The position numbers and the translations under genes were made by a program. DNA of 64,000 bases from Salinimicrobium nanhaiense (lineage in GTDB: Bacteria > Bacteroidota > Bacteroidia > Flavobacteriales > Flavobacteriaceae), in NCBI GenBank assembly GCA_012038135.1, contig JAAVJQ010000002.1, positions 124,001 through 188,000 of the forward strand. Direction: 5' to 3'. The notes below the pieces were generated by a model that had not been told where the DNA came from, made no database searches, and saw only the letters and a list, made by a program, of their open reading frames with translations. Below are positions 8,732 through 16,680 of the stretch, one piece after another. The number at the start of each line of letters is the position of its first letter. Positions within the stretch are counted from its first letter, which is position 1.

Positions 8732-9696
8732 TACTTTCTGGGTTTATAATTTGATTGTTTAAAAATAGTTTCTGCATCGGCATTGATCATCTCTTCTACA
8801 GTAACATCATTCTTTTGCATGTATTGCCGCACGATCTGCCAACCTATATACTGGCCTAATCGTGGTGGAGCTTCAGCATCCAACTCCAGGTAAAATTTTG
8901 AGAAAGGCGCCGGAAAAAGAAATCTTGTTTGCAGGTCGGAGTCTGAAGAGTATAACAGCTCCCGCTCAACAAAATAACGCCATATCTGTTCTTCATTATT
9001 TTCGGCCCATTCCAGTTCTTCGGGCAGGTAACTCATTTTCTGCGCATCGGTTTTAAAAGGGATCAACAGGTCCTGCAGCGCGAGGATCTTCCCGTAGTAG
9101 ATCATGTGCATGAGAAAACTCCTGGAAGATGGTCCGGGTACAACGGTTTTTGCAAAAGCTTCAGCCACATCTGCAGTGATCTGGTCCTTTTGTAAATGTT
9201 TTTTAATATACTCCTGCATCCCCATATACAAAAGATGATCACGACCCAGATAGGTATCCAGACCAATCAATAGAAGGGAGTCTGCATAAACCACCTGGTT
9301 GCGGTAATCAACATCAGACGTTAAAGTGATCACTTTGGGTACTTTTTTATCGGGGAAATAATATTTTATATGCTGAAAAAGCCGCTCGAGTTCCTCCTCT
9401 GTTTCCTCAAACTTCGAAAATTCTTCAGCCACCGCTTGATTCAATTCCATCTGAATGCTGTCATTCATCTTCTCCACCCAAAGTATATCCGGGTACTGCC
9501 GCGGAAAAAGAAATGGAAATTCCCTTTTTAGGGTGGGAAGGCTGTCGGCTGTTGCATTTGCAAAGCGCTGGTCAAATCTTTCCACCTCAATTTCCACAGG
9601 GATCCTGGCGATCTCCTCCTCTTTTTTGTCCTCTTCTGCACAAGAGATGAAGCTCAAAACAAGGACTATAAAAGTGAATTTATTAAGCATATGCAA
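8731..9696 (-). CDS. gldB: GldB, gliding motility lipoprotein
   Basis: The 321 aa protein has a signal peptide with lipobox LSFISC, lipidated Cys at residue 19, followed by an acidic EEDKKEEE linker. The body has the GldB features RFDQRFA, FPFLFP, LLIGLDTYLGRDH and GWQIVRQYM. GldB is required for gliding and SprB/type IX secretion function in Flavobacterium johnsoniae. It is divergent from nadE and overlaps gldC by one base. Confidence 0.94.
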   Translation of the reverse strand: MHMLNKFTFIVLVLSFISCAEEDKKEEEIARIPVEIEVERFDQRFANATADSLPTLKREFPFLFPRQYPDILWVEKMNDSIQMELNQAVAEEFSKFEETEEELERLFQHIKYYFPDKKVPKVITLTSDVDYRNQVVYADSLLLIGLDTYLGRDHLLYMGMQEYIKKHLQKDQITADVAEAFAKTVVPGPSSRSFLMHMIYYGKILALQDLLIPFKTDAQKMSYLPEELEWAENNEEQIWRYFVERELLYSSDSDLQTRFLFPAPFSKFYLELDAEAPPRLGQYIGWQIVRQYMQKNDVTVEEMINADAETIFKQSNYKPRK

Positions 9697-9745
9697 ATTA
9701 AGAAGGGTTTAACGCGCGCTATTTCCTGTAAATAGGTTGAAGGGT

Positions 9746-9753
9746 TATATTTG
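9746..9753 (+). promoter_or_regulatory. Putative -7 box (TATATTTG) of nadE
   Basis: An exact TAnnTTTG match 41 bases before the nadE start, in the gldB-nadE divergent spacer. No -33 TTTG at a proper distance was found, so confidence is moderate. Confidence 0.45.
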
Positions 9754-9794
9754 TTAACAAAGATATTATTTCCGACTCAAACTGACTAAATATT

Positions 9795-10583
9795 ATGCAA
9801 ACTAAACAAGTGATCGACCATATTGTCGACTGGCTGAAAGATTATGCGGCGAATGCGAAAATGAATGGTTTTGTTGTTGGAATTAGTGGAGGTATAGATT
9901 CGGCTGTAGTATCGGCTCTTTGTGCAAAAACCGGCTTGAGGACCTTATGTGTGGAACTTCCAATCCACCAGGCAAGGGAGCAGGTTACCAGAGGGCAACA
10001 ACATATAGAAGGATTAAAGAAAAAATTTGCCAACGTGAGTAATGTCGAGGTAAATCTCACCAAAACTTTTGACACATTCGGGCAGGCAGTACCACAGGTG
10101 GGAGAAAGTCCAAATCTGGACCTTTCCCTGGCCAATGTACGGGCGAGGCTACGAATGACAACGCTCTACTACTTTGCCGGTCTCCATAATTATTTGGTTG
10201 CAGGCACCGGTAATAAAGTAGAGGATTTTGGCGTAGGCTTTTTTACAAAATACGGTGACGGCGGTGTGGATCTTAGTCCCATTGCAGATCTAATGAAGAG
10301 TGAAGTATATGAGATCGCAAAAGAACTTGATGTGATCAACAGTATAGTCACAGCTGCCCCTACAGACGGGCTTTTTGGAGACAGTCGCAGTGATGAAGAC
10401 CAGATAGGAGCCAGCTATGACGAATTAGAATGGGCCATGAAAATGGTTGAGGAAGGAAAAACAGAAGAAGATTTTTCAGGACGAGATAAAGAAGTAATAG
10501 GAATATATAAATCGCGCCACCGCGCAAATTTGCATAAAATGCAACCTATCCCGGTGTGTGAGATTCCAGTTCATCTGAAATAA
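9795..10583 (+). CDS. nadE: NadE, ammonia-dependent NAD+ synthetase
   Basis: It converts deamido-NAD to NAD with ATP and ammonia. The 262 aa single-domain form lacks the N-terminal glutaminase domain. The ATP pyrophosphatase P-loop SGGIDSA is at about residues 30-36, and AGTGNKVEDFGVGFFTKYGDGG is the NAD-synthetase signature. The late motif DGLFGDSRSDEDQIG is also family-typical. It stands alone on the plus strand. Confidence 0.96.
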   Translation: MQTKQVIDHIVDWLKDYAANAKMNGFVVGISGGIDSAVVSALCAKTGLRTLCVELPIHQAREQVTRGQQHIEGLKKKFANVSNVEVNLTKTFDTFGQAVPQVGESPNLDLSLANVRARLRMTTLYYFAGLHNYLVAGTGNKVEDFGVGFFTKYGDGGVDLSPIADLMKSEVYEIAKELDVINSIVTAAPTDGLFGDSRSDEDQIGASYDELEWAMKMVEEGKTEEDFSGRDKEVIGIYKSRHRANLHKMQPIPVCEIPVHLK

Positions 10584-10723
10584 ATGCTTTTAATCGAAAA
10601 AATTATTTATACAGAGATTTCCGCATTACCTTTTCATTCTCCCCTGTTAAGTGTATTAAAAACTAACAATCAGAATTTTACAAGACCCTCACAAATGAAA
10701 TTCTTTGTGCTAAAATTCAAACA

Positions 10724-11362
10724 ATGACAAAAATTCTAATTGCAGACCATCACCCCATTACAAGAATGGGGATCTCTTCTCTCCTGGAGAAGGAAGGGGT
10801 GTATGAAGTAGTAGGAAAAGTAACTAACGGAAAGGATCTGTTTAAGGCTCTTAAGACCAAAAATCCGGATGTGGTGATCCTCGAGATCGATCTTCCGGAC
10901 ATTAACGGAATTACCGCCCTAAGAACCATAAAAGCTGAAAATCCCGGCACCAAGATCCTTATTCTTAGCTGCCATCCCGAAGAAATGTATGCTCTTAACG
11001 CCATAAAGGCCGGGGCTGCTGCATATCTTTCAAAAACGGCATCTACAGAAATTCTTAGTGAGGCCGTGCATCAGGTTGCAAGAGGTGGGATCTATCTCAA
11101 CAAGGAGATCAGCGAAAAGATCAATTCCGGCACTACCAGATCCAACAATCTGGTTTCCCGCTACAAAAAACTGTCTACGAGGGAAATTGAGGTACTTAAC
11201 CTCCTTTCCACCGGAAAAAGAAATAAAGATATCGCCGAAGCTTTAGATATCAACGAAAAAACAGTTAGCACGTATAAGACGAGATTACTTAAAAAATTAC
11301 GGGTGGACAACCTGGCCGATCTTATCAATCAATCGCGCCTGTTGCAAATTAGAACTACATAA
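10724..11362 (+). CDS. NarL/FixJ-type response regulator with an atypical receiver
   Basis: This 212 aa protein has an N-terminal receiver domain (1-120) and a C-terminal LuxR helix-turn-helix (about 145-205, STREIEVLNLLSTGKRNKDIAEALDINEKTVSTYK). In the receiver the usual phospho-acceptor Asp of the LLDINMP-type motif is replaced by Glu54 (VILEIDLP), and the acidic pair DD is D8-H9 (IADHHP). Lys103 is kept. No kinase gene is beside it. It may therefore act without classical phosphorylation or mimic the phosphorylated state. Its last 8 bases overlap the 3' end of dnaG on the other strand. Confidence 0.88.
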   Translation: MTKILIADHHPITRMGISSLLEKEGVYEVVGKVTNGKDLFKALKTKNPDVVILEIDLPDINGITALRTIKAENPGTKILILSCHPEEMYALNAIKAGAAAYLSKTASTEILSEAVHQVARGGIYLNKEISEKINSGTTRSNNLVSRYKKLSTREIEVLNLLSTGKRNKDIAEALDINEKTVSTYKTRLLKKLRVDNLADLINQSRLLQIRTT

Positions 11363-13310
11363 CCCGGTTGAGCTTACTGGATAATATTTTTTTTAATGAA
11401 ATATAGTCCATAATATCCTGAAGGATTCCCGGGGATTCCTCGGGAGGTACTTCTTTTATCTCCCTGTTAAGCTCGTTGATCTTCTGGTTGACCAGATACC
11501 GCCGCAGGGCCAGAATGGTTTCATTGACCAACCGGCCAATGCTCTCTTTTTTACCTTTTACAAAGATCTCCATCCTCTCCCAGTCATGCAAAACATACTG
11601 CTCCTCGTCCATGAGGATACCGGTGACTTCGGAAGCATTTTCGGGTGGTAATCCATTGATAAAGGTCTCCAGGGAAAACTCTTCCTCTTCATTGTATTTT
11701 TTGATCACCTGCTGATAGATCCTCTGGAAATGTTCATTGGCAAAAGCCACCTCATCTTCCTGAAGATCCAGAAATACCTTTTCATAAACCTTTGCCCTTA
11801 CCAGTTCCGGCTCATGGAAAATTTCACCTTTATCATCGACTTTAACCACCAGGTCTTCAAAATCTTCCTCCACCATTCCATAGTGAAGCAACAGACTAAT
11901 TATGGTTCGCTCCAGGATGTACAGCTCATCCACCTTCACCTGGGGAGTTGCAGGATCATCCCGCACCACCTCAAACTGCTGTGTCTTCTTTGGAGCCGTT
12001 TTCCCGGTCTGTCTGCCGCTCATTTGTGCAAGGGTGGAGAAAAGCACCTCTTCAGAGATATCCATAATGCGGGATGTCTCCTGCACATATACCTCCTGCT
12101 GAATATTATCGGGGATCTTCGAAATACTGCTCACCATATCCCGAATTAACCCGGCCTTCTTCACCGGGTCATTCTTCGCCTCCTCCATAAGGAGAGAAGC
12201 CTTATAGTTGATGAAATCTTTGCTGTTTTCCTGAAGATAAAGCCTGATGTCTTCTTCGGAATTCTTTTTTGCAAAACTATCAGGATCTTCCCCTTCCGGA
12301 AAAGCACAAACTTTCACGTTCATCCCCTGCTCCAGGATAAGGTCAATTCCGCGAATGGAAGCCCGCTGCCCCGCAGCATCACTGTCGAACAGTACTGTAA
12401 TATTTTTGGTGAGTCGGTTTATCAACCTGATCTGCTCGGGCGTCAGTGCAGTTCCCGATGAAGAAACCACGTTCTCAATTCCGGCCTGGTTGAATTGAAT
12501 GACATCTGTATATCCCTCTACCAAAAAGCAGTTATCCTCTTTTGCAATTGCCTGCTTTGCATAATAGATCCCGTAAAGCACTTTACTTTTATGGTAGATC
12601 TCACTTTCGGGGCTGTTAAGATATTTTGCAGCTTTTTTGTCGTTGGTGAGGATCCTTCCGCCGAAACCGAGAACTCTGCCGCTCATGGAGTGAATAGGAA
12701 ACATCACCCGACCTTTGAACCGGTCGAATTGCTTATCCTCTTTTACGATAGTGAGTCCCGTTTTTTCGAGATACTCCAGCCTATATCCCTTTTTTAAAGC
12801 TTCAGTGGTAAAGGCACTCCAGTCATCGAGACAGTATCCCAAACCAAATTTTTGGATGGTTTCATCGTTAAAGCCGCGCTCCCTGAAGTAGCTAAGACCA
12901 ATTGCCTTGCCCAGCTCATTCTTGTGAAGATTGTTCTGAAAGTATTTTGCAGCAAATTCAGATACCAGGTACATGCTCTCGCGCTCATCGGCCTGCTCCT
13001 TTTGCTCCTGACTCTGCTCTGTCTCCTCTATTTCAATATTATATTTCTTTGCCAGGTATTTAATGGCTTCGGGATAAGTGAAATGTTCGTGCTCCATTAG
13101 AAATGCCACGACATTTCCACCTTTTCCGCTGGAGAAATCCTTCCAGATCTGTTTCACCGGCGAAACCATAAAACTGGGAGTTCGCTCATCGCTGAAGGGG
13201 CTTAGCCCTTTGTAGTTGCTGCCCGACTTCTTAAGATTTACAAAATCGCCTAACACCTCCTCTACCCGGGAGGCTTCAAAAACACGATCTATGCTAGATT
13301 TGGAGATCAA
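11355..13310 (-). CDS. dnaG: DnaG primase with a zinc-ligand-less N-terminal domain
   Basis: It makes RNA primers at the replication fork. The 651 aa protein has an N-terminal zinc-ribbon-like domain, a TOPRIM catalytic core (FLVEGYTDVIQF, VLFDSDAAGQRA) and a C-terminal helicase-interaction region. The four zinc ligands of E. coli DnaG (Cys40, His43, Cys61, Cys64) align with Ser37, Ser40, Asp58 and Ser61 here (GLSPFSDERTPSF and KDFSSGKGGN), so the fold seems kept while zinc binding is lost. I believe this occurs in other Flavobacteriia but could not check. Otherwise the protein is full length. Confidence 0.96.
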   Translation of the reverse strand: MISKSSIDRVFEASRVEEVLGDFVNLKKSGSNYKGLSPFSDERTPSFMVSPVKQIWKDFSSGKGGNVVAFLMEHEHFTYPEAIKYLAKKYNIEIEETEQSQEQKEQADERESMYLVSEFAAKYFQNNLHKNELGKAIGLSYFRERGFNDETIQKFGLGYCLDDWSAFTTEALKKGYRLEYLEKTGLTIVKEDKQFDRFKGRVMFPIHSMSGRVLGFGGRILTNDKKAAKYLNSPESEIYHKSKVLYGIYYAKQAIAKEDNCFLVEGYTDVIQFNQAGIENVVSSSGTALTPEQIRLINRLTKNITVLFDSDAAGQRASIRGIDLILEQGMNVKVCAFPEGEDPDSFAKKNSEEDIRLYLQENSKDFINYKASLLMEEAKNDPVKKAGLIRDMVSSISKIPDNIQQEVYVQETSRIMDISEEVLFSTLAQMSGRQTGKTAPKKTQQFEVVRDDPATPQVKVDELYILERTIISLLLHYGMVEEDFEDLVVKVDDKGEIFHEPELVRAKVYEKVFLDLQEDEVAFANEHFQRIYQQVIKKYNEEEEFSLETFINGLPPENASEVTGILMDEEQYVLHDWERMEIFVKGKKESIGRLVNETILALRRYLVNQKINELNREIKEVPPEESPGILQDIMDYISLKKILSSKLNRVM

Positions 13311-13343
13311 TTTTAATGCAGATAATTTTTCAAATGTACGTAG

Positions 13344-13387
13344 TCAGGAAGAGATTCCCTAATAGGAAACCTCTTCCTGATTTTTTT
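13344..13387 (+). terminator. Inverted repeat with T-run between dnaG and the toxin gene
   Basis: TCAGGAAGAG at 13344-13353 pairs with CTCTTCCTGA at 13371-13380, and seven Ts follow at 13381-13387. The U-run makes it a factor-independent terminator for plus-strand RNA, yet both neighbouring genes are on the minus strand. It may stop antisense transcripts, or serve as a plain hairpin at the end of the toxin mRNA. Confidence 0.5.
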
Positions 13388-13679
13388 ATAAGCTTAATTT
13401 TGTTGGATTTTGTCGGCTGTCCCAAATTGTGAGGATTAGAATGTGATCATTTAATATTTCGTAGAATATCATATAATCTTTCAAAACATACGACCTTATT
13501 TCATTTATGGAGGTAGGTTTACCAATAGTTGGATTCTCACCAATTTGTCGAACGGAGACTTGAAATAACTTGAAAAGCTTTTTACTGTAGACTTTTGATT
13601 TGTTCCTTTTCTGCCAATATTGAAGAATTTTCATTCTATCATTCCTGGCGCGGTGGGACCATACTATTCTTTGAGCCAT
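13386..13679 (-). CDS. ParE/RelE-family toxin
   Basis: The 97 aa basic protein begins with IVWSHRARNDRMKILQYW and ends with LILTIWDSRQNPTKL, the beta-strand pattern and C-terminal W/F-D-x-RQNP motif of the ParE/RelE fold. Family members are gyrase poisons or ribosome-dependent mRNA endonucleases; which applies here cannot be told from sequence. Its start lies inside the upstream antitoxin gene (16-base overlap), the normal antitoxin-first order. A second ParE-like toxin with the ending FDTRQNPDKL lies at 22708. Confidence 0.85.
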   Translation of the reverse strand: MAQRIVWSHRARNDRMKILQYWQKRNKSKVYSKKLFKLFQVSVRQIGENPTIGKPTSINEIRSYVLKDYMIFYEILNDHILILTIWDSRQNPTKLSL

Positions 13680-13897
13680 TCTTCAGTTTCCCGATCTACT
13701 TCTTCATTCGTAAAGATATCCCCATTCTTATATTGTTCTCTAGCTTCTTCTATTGCAGAAATTTGATCTTCGTTTAAATGATAGACTTTTCTCCCCTCTT
13801 CATCAATGAGAATATCATAAAGAACCTGAAGCAAATGCACATTATCCACTTGCTTTATTTCTTCGATTAATTTCTCTCTTATCCCCGGCTTATTCAT
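13664..13897 (-). CDS. Antitoxin of the ParE-type pair
   Basis: This 77 aa acidic, mostly helical protein (LIEEIKQVDNVHLLQVLYDIL, then EEVDRETEEWLKE) lies directly upstream of and overlapping the toxin. Size, charge and the C-terminal acidic helix fit a type II antitoxin. It resembles unnamed Bacteroidota antitoxins next to ParE, and the call rests mostly on context. The 226 bases between it and the gene at 14124 show no further gene. Confidence 0.75.
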   Translation of the reverse strand: MNKPGIREKLIEEIKQVDNVHLLQVLYDILIDEEGRKVYHLNEDQISAIEEAREQYKNGDIFTNEEVDRETEEWLKE

Positions 13898-14123
13898 TTG
13901 ACATCCAATTTAAAAGACCACAGGTAAATTTACAGAAATTTGACGGACATTTTTAGCAGTTTTTTGCCCTCCGGAATCTAATTCAGGATCTATAATAGAA
14001 CATTTTATCAAAAAGAAACTGAAACTCCGGAAGCTTCGGGACAGCTTGGCGATTAAAAAATAATGACAACCAGAAAGGACCCCGATTGGGATCCTCTCAA
14101 GACTATTAAAATAAAAGCTAATT

Positions 14124-15149
14124 CTAATTGGCATCAAATCTCAATCCCACCGAAATGTTATTCAGTTCGGGATTAGGATCTTTAAAGATAGGATTCAGGT
14201 CATATTTCACGTAAAGCGAAGTTCCGCCGAAGCCAACATATCCACTAAGTCCGTAAATAAATTCATTGGTGTTGTAGTCTCCTTTGAGCTTTAGCTTTTC
14301 CTCATCCCCATCGGCTTCATACTTCAGCTTTTGACGTTCCCCCAGGTTGATACCGGCATAACCACCCAGTCCCACTTTGAGTTTATTATGAGTGGAGAAC
14401 CACACACTTCTTGAAGATTCCACCTTTTTAGAAGGTCCAAATTCGAAATGAATCGGAAACACCAGGTTATCCATTCTAAATTTTGATTTATCTAAATTTA
14501 TTGGATATTCCTCAAGCAGGGTCAAATCATCTTCGTCTACAAAATACCTGTTATCTGTGGGTTTTAAACCGTTGAACTGAAACGAGAATCCATATCGAAA
14601 TCTCAGGAAGTTTGACCGTTCGAATACCCTTGTCCTCCACGCAATACCTATCTCAAAAAAGCGGCTTCCCCCTACCTTAAAATCTGAATCATTGATCGAT
14701 TGATCTTCCCCTAAGGCATTGTTGAACCCTGTTGCGACAACAAGATGAGTGGAAGTACGGCTGTACCGGCTTTTGTTGTACCAGTTATCCTCGTCATCAT
14801 CGTCATCTTCCTCCTCTTCCCATTCGAAATCCCCGGCACCTTCTTCCCTGTTGAGCAGTGCGATCTGATTATCAATGATCGCCACCCTGTTCCTAATATT
14901 GAGGGCATGTTTTTTTGCCGCCTCACTTTTTAATTTTTCGGCTTCTTCCCAGTCGATCTCTTTAGCCTCGGCCCTGCGGTTGATCGCCTCCACCTCTTTT
15001 TTAAGAGCCTCTTTTTCTTCATTGATGATCTGTTGCTTTTGCTCCTCAAGTTTTTCGATCTTCTCCCGGTTTGATTTTTCCTGGGCTACGGCAGGTATTA
15101 CGGCAAATGAGCAGAAAATTAGCAGCATTAAAATGGTAGATTTTTTCAT
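14124..15149 (-). CDS. Predicted outer-membrane beta-barrel protein with N-terminal coiled coil
   Basis: The 341 aa protein has a signal peptide ending AVAQ (about residue 23) and a charged coiled-coil region (about 24-100, rich in K, E and A). A very acidic stretch (EWEEEEDDDDDED, about 108-120) follows, then alternating hydrophobic strands that end in ISVGLRFDAN, like porin-family barrels. The product is not recognised by name. It is downstream of the ECF sigma and its membrane partner on the same strand (63-base gap), so it is likely a member or target of that regulon. Confidence 0.7.
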   Translation of the reverse strand: MKKSTILMLLIFCSFAVIPAVAQEKSNREKIEKLEEQKQQIINEEKEALKKEVEAINRRAEAKEIDWEEAEKLKSEAAKKHALNIRNRVAIIDNQIALLNREEGAGDFEWEEEEDDDDDEDNWYNKSRYSRTSTHLVVATGFNNALGEDQSINDSDFKVGGSRFFEIGIAWRTRVFERSNFLRFRYGFSFQFNGLKPTDNRYFVDEDDLTLLEEYPINLDKSKFRMDNLVFPIHFEFGPSKKVESSRSVWFSTHNKLKVGLGGYAGINLGERQKLKYEADGDEEKLKLKGDYNTNEFIYGLSGYVGFGGTSLYVKYDLNPIFKDPNPELNNISVGLRFDAN

Positions 15150-15212
15150 GATTTTGATTTTGGTTAAAGGCTTCCTCCGGGAAACCCGTTTAGTGATTGA
15201 TTGATGAAATTT

Positions 15213-15923
15213 TTATCTAAAATCGCTGGCTACGGCAGTTTTTGCTTTAAGAAGACCTTCTTTGACCACTTCAAAAACTTTTTGCCTAAAAGACTGGTCT
15301 AACTCGTATTCTACCTGGTCAAGCAGCTCATCGGGATTCACAGAATAAACCGGTACAGCTTCAAGCTCGGCGGTAGCAAGCAACAACAGGGCTTCGATCT
15401 CGTGTTCACTCACTTCCTGCGGAATTTCCTGAGCGGCAAGTTCTTTCTGTATCTCTTCAAGAAGACCCGGGAATTTTTCGGTTACTGCTTCAGGTGCTTC
15501 GGAAGCTGCTTTGGAAACCTCAGCAATTTCTGCGGAAGGTTTAGGAACAGGGGCTTCAAAAATGGCTTTTTTGACACCTCTTTCTGCGGAAGGTTGCTTC
15601 TCTTCTTTCTGCTGCTCTTTCTCTTCGGAAGCAGCCATTTGGATCACTTCAGGCTCTGAAGTTTTTTCATTTAATATGGGTTCTTCAGGCGTTTGCTCTA
15701 CCAGTTGTGGTTCTTCCGAAGCTATTGGAGCATTAAAATAAGTTCCCAGCACAAAAAAGATCGCTGCGATTGCTGCAGCAGAACTCATCCATAGCAGGTA
15801 AGGCCGGTTTTTCTTTCTTTGTTCAAGGCGTCTCTCCAGCTTCTCCCAGCTGTTGGCAGATGGCGGAATCTCCCTCTCCCCAAGCAGCTTTTTTACGTTA
15901 TTTTCAAATTTTTCCGGTTCCAT
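15213..15923 (-). CDS. Single-pass membrane protein, likely anti-sigma or regulatory partner of the ECF sigma
   Basis: The 236 aa protein has a cytoplasmic N-terminus (EKFENNVKKLLGEREIPPSANSWEKLERRL), one membrane segment (about 43-63, LLWMSSAAAIAAIFFVLGTYF) and a long Glu/Pro/Ala-rich periplasmic part. No zinc anti-sigma HxxxCxxC motif is present. The 20-base overlap with the sigma gene and the topology suggest an anti-sigma-like role, but this is inference. Flavobacterial ECF operons often carry such a protein. Confidence 0.6.
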   Translation of the reverse strand: MEPEKFENNVKKLLGEREIPPSANSWEKLERRLEQRKKNRPYLLWMSSAAAIAAIFFVLGTYFNAPIASEEPQLVEQTPEEPILNEKTSEPEVIQMAASEEKEQQKEEKQPSAERGVKKAIFEAPVPKPSAEIAEVSKAASEAPEAVTEKFPGLLEEIQKELAAQEIPQEVSEHEIEALLLLATAELEAVPVYSVNPDELLDQVEYELDQSFRQKVFEVVKEGLLKAKTAVASDFR

Positions 15924-16473
15924 ATTCTGTCTTGTTTTCCTGTTCCAGCTTTTCCTGAAGCATTTTCCTGGCTTTGAACAGCTGTGATTTAGAAGTTCCT
16001 TCTGTAATCTTCAGCATTTTGGCTATTTCCCAGTGTTTGTATCCTTCCACGGCGTACATCAAAAACACCATTCTGTAACCTTCCGGCAAACTGTCGATCA
16101 ACTCCTGAATATGCGCCACATTAAGATCTGATGTAAAGGAGTACGAAAAATTATCATTTTCGGGTTCCTCGTCTTCAGCAAACATAGAGCGCTTGTCGGT
16201 CCGCAGGAAAGAGATCGCTTCCCTTATCATGATCCGTCGCATCCAGCCTTCAAAGCTGCCTTCATCCCTAAAATCTTCCAGGTGGGTAAACACCTTGAAA
16301 AATCCGTTAAGCATTACTTCTTCGGCATGTTGAAGATCCTTTACATACTGCCGGCAAACGCTGAGCATCTTCCCCGAATGTTTCTCATAGATCTTTCGCT
16401 GCGCCTGCCGGTTACCCGCGGCTGCACGTTTAATCAAAAGAGCATCATTTTTAAAGAGTTGAATTACTTTCAC
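15904..16473 (-). CDS. ECF-type RNA polymerase sigma factor
   Basis: The 189 aa protein has region 2 (HAEEVMLNGFFKVFTHLEDFRDEGSFEGWMRRIMIREAI) and region 4 (SLPEGYRMVFLMYAVEGYKHWEIAKMLKITEGTSKSQLFKARKML), with no region 1 or 3. This is the sigma-70 ECF layout. It is the first gene of a three-gene operon with a membrane partner and an outer-membrane protein. A plausible ECF promoter lies at 16507-16534. Confidence 0.93.
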   Translation of the reverse strand: MKVIQLFKNDALLIKRAAAGNRQAQRKIYEKHSGKMLSVCRQYVKDLQHAEEVMLNGFFKVFTHLEDFRDEGSFEGWMRRIMIREAISFLRTDKRSMFAEDEEPENDNFSYSFTSDLNVAHIQELIDSLPEGYRMVFLMYAVEGYKHWEIAKMLKITEGTSKSQLFKARKMLQEKLEQENKTEYGTGKI

Positions 16474-16506
16474 CGGCTTTGCTTTTCAAAAGGCCTTCTA
16501 TTAACA

Positions 16507-16534
16507 TAGACGAGGGAAAGTTACAAAAGGTTGC
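16507..16534 (-). promoter_or_regulatory. Candidate ECF-sigma promoter (GCAACC-N16-CGTCTA)
   Basis: On the minus strand GCAACC (complement of 16529-16534) and CGTCTA (complement of 16507-16512) are 16 bases apart, and the sigma gene starts 34 bases downstream. AAC at -35 and CGTC at -10 with this spacing are typical of ECF sigma promoters, so the sigma probably reads its own operon. It does not resemble the TAnnTTTG housekeeping box. Confidence 0.5.
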
Positions 16535-16680
16535 CTGAGGGGGAGATTTTTTTCAAAAATTCATTTTACTATGACCTCCCAATTACCAAAATTGCTGTTC
16601 TAGGGCTTGTATTTGCTGAAGTTATTCCTCGAGAAACTAAGAAAAAACTTATCTTAGAGCTTCTAACAATCCCGAGTAAA

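Noticed and set aside
10724..11362. A two-component pair including a histidine kinase beside the response regulator
   Set aside because: Neighbours are nadE and dnaG; no kinase gene is present.
13910..14137. A 75-codon minus-strand frame in the spacer before the beta-barrel gene
   Set aside because: Low-complexity composition, no homology signal and it runs into the start of no known operon; treated as spacer.
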